Shown: positions 1 through 9,200 of the stretch, piece after piece
Layout: each line of letters starts with the position of its first letter
Position numbering within the stretch: position 1 is the first letter of the stretch
DNA from: CAYUVA01 sp964448115 [NCBI: uncultured bacterium]
Lineage (GTDB): Bacteria > CAYUVA01
DNA length: 35,953 nt
Direction: 5' to 3'
Assembly: GCA_964448115.1 (NCBI GenBank)
Contig: CAYUVA010000036.1
Coordinates: forward strand, 1-35,953
Notes under the pieces: generated by a model
What the model was told of the DNA's origin: nothing
The model's input: only the letters and a program-made list of their open reading frames with translations
The model's database searches: none
Translations under genes and position numbers: made by a program

Positions 1-736
1 TGAAGACCTCAAAGGCGGGATTATCGTGGAATGGCAGCAAGTGTTTACCGAGTTTGTGCGCTGCGGTGGCTATCTTGACCAGGGCATTATCCTTGTGTGG
101 TATTGAGCCGTGCCCGGATTTACCTTTTGCCGTGATCTTGAGCCAACAGAATCCCTTGTGAGCCACCGCTATGGTATAGACTCTGCCCTTGCCGACCGGG
201 ATGGAGAATCCTCCGCCCTCGTTTATTGCCACGCCTGCTCTTAGCTTATCTGCGTGTTTATCCACCATGTAACCGGCACCGTACTTGCCACCGGTCTCCT
301 CATCGGCAAAGGCTGCGAATATGATATCGCGCTTCAGCTTCAAGCCTTGATCCTTGATCATCGAAAGGACGGTCATGATCATGGCGATCATTTGCTTCAT
401 ATCGAGCGCTCCCCTGCCGTAGATATAGCCGTCCTTTATCTGTCCGGAGAATGGGGGTACGCTCCAGCGATCCGCCTCGGCGGGGACGACATCGATATGC
501 CCGGAGAGGAGCAATGGAGCAGCATCTTGGTCGGCTTTTAAGCGAGCGACATAATTCCCCCTGGTTCGGGTAGATTTGATTACCTCGCCTGCAATACCCT
601 GCTCGGCGAGCTTTGCCTCGATGTACTCCGCGCAGGCTAGTTCCTTGCCCGGCGGGTTGCTGGTATCGAAGCGGATAAGCTCCTGCAGGTAGGTTACCGC
701 TCGTTGCTGATATTTTAACAATTCATCGTTTTCCAT
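1..736 (-). CDS. M20-family metallopeptidase, N-terminal part (runs off the window)
   Basis: The first 245 residues of an ArgE/DapE/ACY1/CPG2-type dinuclear zinc hydrolase are present; family members are usually 400-470 residues, so the C-terminal part lies outside the window. The frame stays open to base 2. Metal and catalytic motifs are intact: SGHIDVV (metal His80, Asp82), RGALDMK (bridging Asp112) and ADEETGG (catalytic Glu146, metal Glu147). The start is the ATG at 736, preceded by a GGGAG ribosome site. No signal peptide is seen, so it is probably cytoplasmic. It lies 39 bases after the OPT transporter gene on the same strand, which suggests that it hydrolyses imported peptides or acylated amino acids. 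The exact substrate (dipeptide, acyl-amino acid or succinyl-diaminopimelate) cannot be read from this part. Confidence 0.9.
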   Translation of the reverse strand, partial: MENDELLKYQQRAVTYLQELIRFDTSNPPGKELACAEYIEAKLAEQGIAGEVIKSTRTRGNYVARLKADQDAAPLLLSGHIDVVPAEADRWSVPPFSGQIKDGYIYGRGALDMKQMIAMIMTVLSMIKDQGLKLKRDIIFAAFADEETGGKYGAGYMVDKHADKLRAGVAINEGGGFSIPVGKGRVYTIAVAHKGFCWLKITAKGKSGHGSIPHKDNALVKIATAAHKLGKHLLPFHDNPAFEVF

Positions 737-775
737 AATCAAGCTCCCTGGTTGGTTTTACATTGCAGGTCGTTA

Positions 776-2722
776 TTATGACTTATTTGGTCTAACTTTG
801 ACAGAGGCAATTAACAGTCCAAGGCAGCCGATCGCAAGCGCTACCAATGATAGCAGTACTGATGGTTGATCAGGCTTGAAAAGCCCGACACCGAGCACGA
901 TCAGAGCAGCGGCGATTATCCCCGCGATCGCCTCGCCGGCGATGAACCCGGAGGCTATAAGGACACCTTTGCTCTTTGCCTCATCTCGCTGGGCAGCGAG
1001 CCTATGAACGGCAAACGCTACCAGTCCGCCGATGGCTATGGGCGACGAAAGGCTCAAGGGAAGGTAGATTCCGACCGCTATGGGCATTACATGGAGGCGG
1101 AAGTTAGACTGTTTGAGTCGCAGTAACTCATCGCCAAGATGCAGCGCCAGTGCGATCCCTATGCCGATGAGCACCATTTTCACTGGCAGATCCCCCTCGC
1201 CGAAGATAGCCTGGGTCATGCCAGCAAACAGGCTGGCTTGCGGCGCCTTGAGCGCAGTCGGCGTGCCATCTCCGATACCGTAGGCATGATGCAACAAAGT
1301 TAGTATGGGAGCGATGACAACCGCCGGTATGGCTGCACCGATCACCTCAGCCCATTGCTGGGAGCGCGGCGTCGCCTGCACCAGGTGCCCGGTCTTCAGA
1401 TCCTGCGATATATCCCCCGCGGTGCAAGCAGCGCAGCAGACCAAGCCGGCAACCCCGAGCGTGGCAAGCATCCCCTCCACTCCGCGCATCCCGGCAAGAT
1501 AAAGGATGCCAGCGGTGAACAGCAGAGCGCAGATGGTCATGCCGGAAACCGGGCTGTTGGAGCTTCCCACAAGACCGACGATGTAGCTTGCCACCGCGGC
1601 GAAGAAAAAGGCTGCTACTACCATTATCAGGGTCGATAGCGCTCCGATGGATAGCGATGATGTGAAGCCGACATTTAGAACAAGTGAAAATATCGCCACC
1701 ACTGCCAGCATAATCAACAGTACTCGCGGGCTTATCGACCGGTTGATGCGAGCCAGGTAGATGCGGTGCTCCTCGCCGAACCTGCTGGGTGGTAGGGCAA
1801 GAACAGGCTCGTCCTCTTCGACTCGGCTGCTTCCCCTGTATCTGCTGAGCAGCTCCCCCAAGCCCTTGGCGATCCCCTTGCGCACCTTGAGTATAGATAC
1901 TATCCCTCCGATCAGCATGGCGCCGACCCCCATGTAGCGGATCTGGCTACTCCAGGTATCCCATGCGCGAGCCAGCGGATCGACATCCCTTATTGGTGAG
2001 AGAGCCTCAAAAATAGGGATGCCGATGAGCCAGCCGATGCAACCGCCCATGAAAACGAGCAGGGCGATGTTGAAGCCGACTATGTACCCTACGCCAAGAA
2101 GCGCCAGCGAGATATCGGTGCCGATGTAAAACAGGCTCTTTTGCACCCTGAAGGCGTGCTCGAGGGTCCCCTTGAGCAATCCGAAGCTGGTGATCAGGAA
2201 CTTGATCGCCATGCCGGCAATGGAAGCGAACAGGATGTAGAATAATCCCACCCCTCTTTCTTCGCCGGTCTTGAGCACCTCTGCGCAGGCGACCCCCTCC
2301 GGGTAGATAAGGTCGCGATCCTCGACTATGAGCGCCCTGCGCAGCGGAATCATGAACAGAACGCCGAGCAATCCGCCAAATACAGCGATCAATGTAGTGG
2401 GGATGAACTTGAACTCCTGCCAGGCGCCGACCAGCACCAGTGCCGGCACGGTGAATATGATCCCAGCGGCGAGCGACTCCCCGGTGGAGGCTATGGTCTG
2501 GACTATGTTGTTCTCCAGGATTGTGCCCCTGCGCAGCACTCCCCGCAGGATGCCCATGGAGATCACCGCTGCCGGGATGCTGGCGCTGATCGTCATGCCA
2601 GCGTACAAGCCGAGATAGGTATTGGCTGCGGTCATTACCAGAGCCAGCATTATGCCGAGTATTATGGCAACTGGGGTAAACTCGCTGACCGGCGGAGCAA
2701 TCCTTTTATTCTTCGAGCGCAA
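776..2722 (-). CDS. OPT-family oligopeptide transporter
   Basis: A 648-residue polytopic membrane protein of the OPT superfamily, bacterial type, expected to import oligopeptides or metal-peptide chelates by proton symport. It is hydrophobic throughout. The N-terminal TPVAIILGIMLALVM segment and the NSPVSGMTI motif (close to the family's NPVSGM) are typical. The best start is the TTG at 2722, because an in-frame stop (the stop codon of the upstream flavin reductase gene) lies only 9 bases before it and no ATG is near. The arrangement suggests translational coupling. The gene sits between a flavin reductase and an M20 peptidase, so uptake followed by cytoplasmic hydrolysis is a sensible reading. 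The substrate is not determinable from sequence. Confidence 0.9.
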   Translation of the reverse strand: MRSKNKRIAPPVSEFTPVAIILGIMLALVMTAANTYLGLYAGMTISASIPAAVISMGILRGVLRRGTILENNIVQTIASTGESLAAGIIFTVPALVLVGAWQEFKFIPTTLIAVFGGLLGVLFMIPLRRALIVEDRDLIYPEGVACAEVLKTGEERGVGLFYILFASIAGMAIKFLITSFGLLKGTLEHAFRVQKSLFYIGTDISLALLGVGYIVGFNIALLVFMGGCIGWLIGIPIFEALSPIRDVDPLARAWDTWSSQIRYMGVGAMLIGGIVSILKVRKGIAKGLGELLSRYRGSSRVEEDEPVLALPPSRFGEEHRIYLARINRSISPRVLLIMLAVVAIFSLVLNVGFTSSLSIGALSTLIMVVAAFFFAAVASYIVGLVGSSNSPVSGMTICALLFTAGILYLAGMRGVEGMLATLGVAGLVCCAACTAGDISQDLKTGHLVQATPRSQQWAEVIGAAIPAVVIAPILTLLHHAYGIGDGTPTALKAPQASLFAGMTQAIFGEGDLPVKMVLIGIGIALALHLGDELLRLKQSNFRLHVMPIAVGIYLPLSLSSPIAIGGLVAFAVHRLAAQRDEAKSKGVLIASGFIAGEAIAGIIAAALIVLGVGLFKPDQPSVLLSLVALAIGCLGLLIASVKVRPNKS

Positions 2723-2731
2723 AGCCTTATC

Positions 2732-3262
2732 TTAGTAATCCAGATCCAGGTTGATATTCCCCTTTGTATCCATAGAGAACATCTTCTTGTAGTGCACGGT
2801 GAAAAGGTGCATCTCCTTGTCTGGATTGCCCCATATCTTCTTTATGTTGGCGATGAATACGGTATGGTCTCCCGTCTCGACCTGCTGGACCACGTCGCAC
2901 TCGAAGGCTACGGTTGAATCAGCCAGAATCGGCGGTTTTACATGCTCGGAGTCCTTGAGTGCAAAGCCAGTCGCCTTGACCTTGTCGGTTTCCCTTCCAG
3001 AGACCTTGCCGCAGAGCCAGGCGCCCTTTGCCATCTCCTCGGAGGGGAAATTGAGCGTGAACTGGGGCAGGTGCTTCAGGCACTGATATGAGTACCGGGC
3101 GTGTCCTACCGAGATCATCAGCATCTGTGGATCCCAAGATACGATTGACCACCACGCAATCCCGATAATGTTCGGCTTGCCGCTTTTATCGAGCGATACC
3201 GCCAGCGTGTAAGGATACGGTGAACAACTTGTAATGGCTTGGTCCCAGTTGAATTCTCTCAT
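2732..3262 (-). CDS. Flavin reductase family protein (FMN-binding split barrel)
   Basis: 176 residues, typical length for the flavin reductase-like FMN-binding split-barrel family (DIM6/NTAB type). It begins with a TSCSPYPYTLAVSLDKSGKPNIIGIAWWSIV-like stretch that forms the first barrel strands and the flavin contact region, and later has the CDVVQ and HTVFIANI strands usual for the family. The start ATG at 3262 has a strong AAGGAGG ribosome site. It is the first gene of the apparent flavin reductase-OPT-M20 operon, with its own candidate promoter just upstream. It may bind FMN and reduce flavin or a small substrate with NAD(P)H; the partner is unknown, and its link to peptide transport is only positional. 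Confidence 0.85.
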   Translation of the reverse strand: MREFNWDQAITSCSPYPYTLAVSLDKSGKPNIIGIAWWSIVSWDPQMLMISVGHARYSYQCLKHLPQFTLNFPSEEMAKGAWLCGKVSGRETDKVKATGFALKDSEHVKPPILADSTVAFECDVVQQVETGDHTVFIANIKKIWGNPDKEMHLFTVHYKKMFSMDTKGNINLDLDY

Positions 3263-3300
3263 CGAGTTACCTCCTTAGTTATTGTATCATATATCTACTT

Positions 3301-3330
3301 AAGATAGCCTTCCACAGATTTCGATGTCAA
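3301..3330 (-). promoter_or_regulatory. Candidate sigma-70 promoter for the flavin reductase-OPT-M20 operon
   Basis: On the minus strand a perfect TTGACA (3330-3325) is followed after 18 bases by TATCTT (3306-3301; four of six matches to TATAAT). Transcription would begin about 30 bases before the ATG at 3262, leaving room for the AAGGAGG site. No operator-like repeat was seen next to it. Confidence 0.5.
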
Positions 3331-3383
3331 GGTTCACCTGATAATTGCCCAACCATCTTATCGAAGCGATAGCATGATAATTG

Positions 3384-3392
3384 TGGTATATT
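3384..3392 (+). promoter_or_regulatory. Extended -10 element placing the transcript start at the flippase ATG
   Basis: The sequence TGGTATATT is an extended -10 (TGN plus TATATT, five of six matches). Its end is only 6 bases before the ATG at 3399, so the transcript would start at or next to the start codon. No Shine-Dalgarno sequence is present. No good -35 is seen, as is usual for extended -10 promoters. Confidence 0.45.
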
Positions 3393-3398
3393 TAGACT

Positions 3399-4718
3399 AT
3401 GAGCCAGGCGCAGGATCTCGATGGAATAGCGAAGGACACGCTGATCAAGGATAGCACCATCCTGTTCATCGCCACCATGTCGGCGAATGTCTCTTATTAT
3501 ATCTTTCATATATTCATGAGCCGGGAGCTTGGTCCGAATGGCTATGGGATATTAAACGCCTTGCTTACCCTTCTGCTGGTTATTGGCATCCCGTTAAATA
3601 CCACCCAGACGATCATCGCCAAGTATGTCTCCATGTTCTATGCCCGCAGCGAGTATCGCAAGATAACCTACCTAATTAAGGCTTTTGCCTTCAGATTCTT
3701 GATCCTAGGCATCATTGGATTTTTCATCTTCAGTCTTGCATCCGGTTGGATATCCTCCTTTTTCCATATCGGTTCTCTGGTGCCAGTAATTTTGTTGGGG
3801 GTAACATTGTTCATCTCTTTATATTTGCCGCTTGGGCTCGGTGTCCTGCAGGGATTGGGTAGGTTCTATAGCTTCGGTATGGGCATTTTTCTTCAGGCTT
3901 TTTTACGCCTTTTGTTCGGAGTAACCCTTGCCCTGATGAGCCTTGGCGTCAATGGTGCAATGAGCGGTGTGGCATTGGCAGCGCTGGTTACATTGATCGT
4001 CATATTCTCATTCTTCATCCGTTCAAGTCATGGCTACTCCATGCATGCTTATCCACAGAAGCGAGGCAGAGAACACAAGGAGGCGATCGGGCTGCACCTT
4101 CAACAAAAAGATATCCAGGACTTCTTCGGTGCTGCGCTGATTACTTTGGTATGCTTTGGGATAATTACCAATATAGACATCCTGGTAGTCAAGCACTTTT
4201 TCAGTGGCATTCAAGCCGGGTATTACTCGGCGGCATCGATGGTGGGGCGAGGTCTTATCTTTCTTTGTACCGCTATCTCAATGGCAATGTTTCCTAAGAT
4301 ATCCGCTTGCGTATCGCTGAAGCAGAAACCTCATGGTTTGCTATTAAAGAGCCTGGCATTGGCTGTTCTTTCCCTGGCGGCTGGCATCGCGATATGCTGG
4401 CATTTCCCGGACAAGATAGCTTTAATCTTCGGGGAGAACTTCCTACCAGCAGTTCCCTATTTCAGGGCTTTTCCCATTGCAGTATCTCCGGTTGCTATTG
4501 CCTTCGTGCTGATAAATTACATAATGGCAAACAAATTCAAAGGATATCTTTATGTAATTCTATTAGGCGCTATTTTACATATCTCCCTATTGTCATTGTT
4601 CCATCAGACCCTGATGCAGGTGATAACTATCGTCGGTATTACCGGCACGGCGGTTTTGCTTGGATACCTGTTGTATTTATGGTGGGTAACTAGGCGAGGT
4701 GCTAGGGATGATTTGTAG
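3399..4718 (+). CDS. Polysaccharide flippase / oligosaccharide translocase (MOP superfamily, Wzx-like)
   Basis: 439 residues, hydrophobic with about 12-14 predicted membrane segments and short loops, the size and pattern of Wzx/RfbX-type lipid-linked oligosaccharide flippases and MurJ-like proteins. The N-terminus has the family pattern of a short basic/acidic tail, then a helix ending in SRELGPNGYGILNALLTLLLV, matching the usual xLGPxxYGxxxxxxS region of polysaccharide biosynthesis proteins. A central charged loop (around residues 215-240) separates two halves. No ribosome site precedes the ATG; the -10 element lies 6 bases upstream, suggesting a leaderless mRNA. It is a single plus-strand gene with no glycosyltransferases nearby, so the glycan carried cannot be guessed. 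Confidence 0.8.
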   Translation: MSQAQDLDGIAKDTLIKDSTILFIATMSANVSYYIFHIFMSRELGPNGYGILNALLTLLLVIGIPLNTTQTIIAKYVSMFYARSEYRKITYLIKAFAFRFLILGIIGFFIFSLASGWISSFFHIGSLVPVILLGVTLFISLYLPLGLGVLQGLGRFYSFGMGIFLQAFLRLLFGVTLALMSLGVNGAMSGVALAALVTLIVIFSFFIRSSHGYSMHAYPQKRGREHKEAIGLHLQQKDIQDFFGAALITLVCFGIITNIDILVVKHFFSGIQAGYYSAASMVGRGLIFLCTAISMAMFPKISACVSLKQKPHGLLLKSLALAVLSLAAGIAICWHFPDKIALIFGENFLPAVPYFRAFPIAVSPVAIAFVLINYIMANKFKGYLYVILLGAILHISLLSLFHQTLMQVITIVGITGTAVLLGYLLYLWWVTRRGARDDL

Positions 4719-4740
4719 CCAGAAGATAAAGATTCTGCAT

Positions 4741-4759
4741 CTTGATAATGCTTATCAAG
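4741..4759. terminator. Short stem-loop between convergent genes
   Basis: CTTGATAA / TTATCAAG form a perfect 8-base stem with a three-base TGC loop, located between the flippase stop (4718) and covering the TGA stop of the AlkD-like gene (4755-4757). Neither side has a U tract, so an intrinsic terminator is uncertain; it could instead protect 3' ends of both transcripts. Confidence 0.3.
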
Positions 4760-5489
4760 CTCTCTGGTAGGCTTTTGAGAGAACCTTTTGCTCTTTGGGT
4801 GGGAAAACGGGGAGGATCTCCTTGAACAGTGTGATGTTTATCTTGTTGATATTATCCATCACGAACTCCCTTCCTCGCATGGCATCGACCCGGATAGCCT
4901 CCTTTAAGGCTCGCCCGGTCGCCTTGCGTACATTCGCCTCCTTGTCTCCCAGAAGGATCTTGGCGATGGAGTAGCAAAATGTCGGGTCTGGCTCCGATTG
5001 TCTCAAGAATGGCAGGGTTGAAATTATGGCAAGTCTCCGGTGCCAGGGGTCTTCTGCATCTGCCAGCTCCTCAAGCCGGAAGTGGCGCTGGGGATGGGCG
5101 ACGACATTCTTACCGACTACCTCGATGCCAAGAATATCGCAACCCTCAGAATCGACCAGGTACATGATCCAACGCTCCAGGACATTCCAGGAGAGCTTTT
5201 CGATCATATTGGGGAACATGCCCAGAATATAGATCCCAGTTATCCGATGCTCCCTTACCAGGCTTGTCCATAGCTTATCGACCAACTGCAATGTGAACTG
5301 CTCATCAAGGCGATGTCGATTTATGCGCACGAACTCGGTGGCTATCTCCTTTAGCTTTCGCTGCTTTATCCCATAGAAGGTTAATGGTGATGGGATCTCT
5401 TCCTTGAGAGCCTGCGCATAGCCCTCATCGATGAACTTGATCAGGTTTGCGTCGATGAGTCCGACCGCTTTTTCAACACTTGGATTCAA
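4755..5489 (-). CDS. AlkD-like DNA alkylation repair family protein
   Basis: 244 residues made of HEAT-like helical repeats, close in length to Bacillus cereus AlkD. The TFYGIKQRKLKEIA segment (37-50) matches the YGVxxpxLRxIA signature of the DNA alkylation repair family. From a remembered alignment, catalytic Asp113 (in LVDSEGCD) and the backbone-contacting Arg (in PWHRRLAII, 148-156) are kept, but the two Trp residues that flank the flipped base in AlkD appear to be Met109 and Arg193. It may therefore be a divergent glycosylase or a DNA-binding paralogue such as AlkD2. The start is TTG at 5489, with AGGA six bases upstream; no ATG fits. It lies downstream of a coiled-coil membrane gene, 142 bases away, and may not be co-transcribed with it. 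Confidence 0.8.
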   Translation of the reverse strand: MNPSVEKAVGLIDANLIKFIDEGYAQALKEEIPSPLTFYGIKQRKLKEIATEFVRINRHRLDEQFTLQLVDKLWTSLVREHRITGIYILGMFPNMIEKLSWNVLERWIMYLVDSEGCDILGIEVVGKNVVAHPQRHFRLEELADAEDPWHRRLAIISTLPFLRQSEPDPTFCYSIAKILLGDKEANVRKATGRALKEAIRVDAMRGREFVMDNINKINITLFKEILPVFPPKEQKVLSKAYQRA

Positions 5490-5631
5490 GGTTTTCCTGA
5501 CCTATCTATACACGGTATATCATCCAGGCAGTTCACCAGAATTTGACAGACTTTAGCACCAGTATTTTAATCCTTCTTTTTTGAAAATACTTTGACTGCG
5601 TCTTGGCTCTGGCAGGCAAATGAATTTATGG

Positions 5632-6132
5632 TTATTCCTTGTCTTTTGGAGCCTTTTCCTGGAGCTGCTCGATCAGCCTCTCCATCTCGGTCTTGACCGT
5701 TGTGGCTTGAAGCTCTGCCTTGCCGTTGGATCTTTTGATCACATCCTCCAGCACCACGATGCTCTGCTTGAGATTCTGCACCTCGGCATTATACGCACCA
5801 CCGCCGATCTTTGTCTCTAAAATGGTGATGTCTTTTTCGATGTTATCGAGCCTTTTTTCGATCTCTACCACCTTCTCGGTAAAGTAATCGAAGTTCTCGC
5901 TGACCGCGGGAAGGTACTTAAGGATGTAAATAAAGCACACCAGCGATAGGATAAGGGCTACTCCGGCAACGGTGGTTATCCATCTTCCGCCCTTCTTGTA
6001 TTGATAGTACTGTCCCTCGTGCTCGTATTCCATGGTTTTTGATTTCTCATCGAACGATGGCTTCTTGATCCCCTCTGGATCCTGGGTCTTGGCTTCTTCC
6101 CGTGTGGTTTCTTTTTTGTCTTTCTCGGTCAT
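5632..6132 (-). CDS. Small membrane-anchored coiled-coil protein
   Basis: 166 residues from the ATG at 6132, chosen because AGGAGGT lies 8 bases upstream; a 22-residue N-terminal extension is possible but has no ribosome site. Residues about 1-60 are highly charged and rich in Lys/Glu, followed by one membrane helix (WITTVAGVALILSLVCFIYI) and then a long heptad-like region (from about residue 80 to the end) rich in Glu, Lys, Leu and Val, ending with an acidic-basic tail. The topology suggests a cytoplasmic N-terminus and a periplasmic coiled coil, by the positive-inside rule. I do not recognise a family. It follows the giant secreted protein gene on the same strand, 126 bases later, with which it may or may not share a transcript. 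Confidence 0.7.
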   Translation of the reverse strand: MTEKDKKETTREEAKTQDPEGIKKPSFDEKSKTMEYEHEGQYYQYKKGGRWITTVAGVALILSLVCFIYILKYLPAVSENFDYFTEKVVEIEKRLDNIEKDITILETKIGGGAYNAEVQNLKQSIVVLEDVIKRSNGKAELQATTVKTEMERLIEQLQEKAPKDKE

Positions 6133-6258
6133 TCTATTAACCTCCTGAGGTTTTTCTTTCCTGGATATCCAGTGCAGGTTTCCAGGTACTTTCAACAATC
6201 GATCAACATTGTATAGAAAGCAGTTCGATTTTTAAATGATTTAAATGCTCCTATGGTT

Positions 6259-9200
6259 CTATTCCCATATATTAAGATAGGGATACATGCCGGACTGTGC
6301 GCCGTCGGTTTGGAATGCCCTTAATTCTAGAATTGCTCTTAATGGCGATATTCCCGCCTCAATGGGAGCGTATAATCCATAAACGCAATCTCCAGGCGCC
6401 CAGTCTCCTGAAGAGCCATTATCGAGCAGAAGCACACCGGTACCCTGACCGCCGAAGTATATCTCCAGCGAGCTGATATCATCACAACCACCGCCTATGG
6501 AATCTAGCGGAATGGCCAGCATGTTGAAGACGCCCCCCTCTGGCGTAGTTACCAACGTATCCCAGTATCCACCGGCTAGTATAAAGGGAACTGACTGCTT
6601 GCTCGTTCCCTCATATCCAGTTCCATTTAGAACCTCGGAGTAGTTGACTAGCCAATCGTATCTTGCAGTGTCAAGCACCTCGAATGCCTGATAGGAGGCG
6701 CTGGGTCCATAGATATCGAAGTAGGGCCAGGTGTAGGAATTACCGTAGCTATCCTCAGCGGTCATCTCCACCAGGTAATCACCTGCCGGAGTCCCCGGAG
6801 GCAGCCCGGTGAATGAGACCATGTACAGGTTATCCCCGGCAGCGATATCTCCCATAGTGCCATCATCGTAAAGGAATATACCTGTACCCATGCCGCCGAC
6901 AGTCAGCTCGACATGCTCCACCTCCGGTCGGCAAAGCGCTGCCAAGGTGATGCTGCCACCGGCGCTTTGAGAGATGTAGCTGGTCAGGTATCCGCCGAGC
7001 ATGATCAAAGGCTTTGGCTGATAGTTGTTATCGAAGCTCACCGCATCGCTGACCGCCTGATTCTGTGCCGTATCCTTGGAGTAAACCGTGTATTGGTAGC
7101 TCTTGAACGGGCTGAGGTTGTACAGGTAAGCGGTGTGATTGAGATCCACCTCCATATCTGCCATGAATAGGTCGTCGATGTTATCATAAAGACTCACATA
7201 CCCGTGGCTCAACTGATCGGTCGTCCATTCCAACCTGGCCAGATAAGGGGACAGATGGGTCATTGCCTGGTAGGTGATGCCAGGCTCGGTAATATCCGGC
7301 TCGATCTGGGTGGAAACCGAGTAAACCACGGTCTGTCGCTCCTGGCGGTTCAGGTTCCTGGCAACTATCTGGTAGTAATAATCGGTGCCAATGTCGAGGT
7401 CGGTCAGGGAGACGAAGTGCTTGTATGAGTAGCCGAAATCGTGCTTCATAAACTCCATATTGGAAGTCTTGCCGTAGTAAACACACGCTGTAGTCAATTG
7501 ATCAGTGGTAAACTGGATGGTAACCGTGCGGTTGCTAGCATCGACCCTGATCTTGTTCACATCGATATTGGGAGCTGCCTTGCTATTAGTAGAGCTTGTG
7601 GTAAAGGTATCCAACGGCAGGCTGCTTCCGGTACCGGCAACCTTTGAGGAGGCGACATTGCCCGAAACATCAACCGACTCTATCCAGTACTGGTAGGTGG
7701 TGCCCGGTTCCAACTGGGTCAGTGTAACTGCATGTTCGGTGCGCAAGCCTAAGATGGCGAACTGGTGAACCGCCTCGGAGCCTTGCTTGGCTAGGTAAAC
7801 CGTGGATGAGGAAGGCTCATCGGTCTGCCAGTAAACCAGGCAGCTATCGCTATCCAGTTGCATTATCTCAGCAGCGGCAATGATCACTGGCGCGGAGACA
7901 TCCGGCGCGCTCAACGCCTTGAAGTAAAGCGGTTCGTTGAACTCAAGCGGATTGCCATCATAATCGGTGCCACCGATGGAGACCTGGTAAGTGCTTCCAG
8001 GAGTAAGCGAGCCGACCGCGGTGATATGCCGTTTGCTCAGGGAACTGTCCGTAATGCCAAAGGCTTCCTTGCCCGATGATATGCCGGATACGCTCGCATT
8101 GGTAACCCGGTCGGTGTACCAATAGAAGTAGGCTGTATCTTCTGTCTGAGCGATCACAAGTGGACCCACCAAGGGCAATGGTCGCGAGTTCTTGGGCGCT
8201 GATAGGGTCTTGAAGTAGATCCGCTGCGCACTGGTATTCCTGCTATCCGAGTCGGTTACGGTTACATCGAGATAATACCTGGTATCTGGAGCCAGGTCGC
8301 CTAAGGTGATCAGCATATCGCAATCGTACATGGTGGTAGTATGCACTTCTTTGTCGCTGGCGCTTTCTGTGCCATAAGTCAGCGTTGCCAAGGTCGGCTC
8401 ATCGGTAACCAGATAGACAAGCGCCTTGTTTGGTCCCACATCGACTATCTTGGGTCCCTCGATGATGGCGGGTGCAAAGTCCCTGTTTTGATAAGTAGTG
8501 AAGGAACGGCTAGCGCTGGTAACCGACTGGGAAAGCTCATCAGTACCTCCTACTGTATAACTGTATGTCATTCCCGGAGTTAGGCTTCCCTCGATTGCCA
8601 GGTGATGATCGCAAACGAGTTCCTCATCCGACACGGTCTCCTTGGTGCCCTTTGCTGATTGATATTCGACAATGCTAGTAGTCGGGCGATCCGTTCTCCA
8701 CCTGAAGACGGCGGTGGTCTTATCGTAGATCACTATTGGTCCATCAATAATCATAGGCGGTCCTAACAGCGGTCCTGGAGTCGGCGTGGCTGATCCTGTC
8801 GGTGTATGGGTCGGATGCCCTGAAGGGGTAACTGTTGGCGTCATGGTGGGGGTGCTCGTTGGACTCATGTATTCTGTGGGCGTAGGAGTCTTTGTCGGCG
8901 TATATGATGGCGTTGCGGTCGGTATCTGGGTGGGAGTATGAGTCGGGCTGGGAGGATTGGTCGCCGTGTTTGTCGGCGTGCGGGTCGGCGTGGCGGTCGG
9001 GGTATCTGTTGCCTGAGCCAGGGCATAGACCTTGTAGTCGCGAGAACCGAAGTAAACCACCCGCTGGGCGCCAAGCGCAGGGGAGCTGCGTATCCTTGCC
9101 GAGGCAGCGAAGCTCCACAGCAGGCTGCCGTCGCTATTCAGGCAATACATGATGCCGTTGTCAGCCCCGAAATAAACCCTTGCTTGCGAATCGACCGAGG

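Noticed and set aside
8757-9012. Repetitive DNA that might be read as a tandem repeat or CRISPR-like array
   Set aside because: It encodes the second Thr/Pro linker of the giant protein; the repeats are imperfect Thr-Pro codons without spacers. The same applies to about 10985-11090 and 25275-25505.
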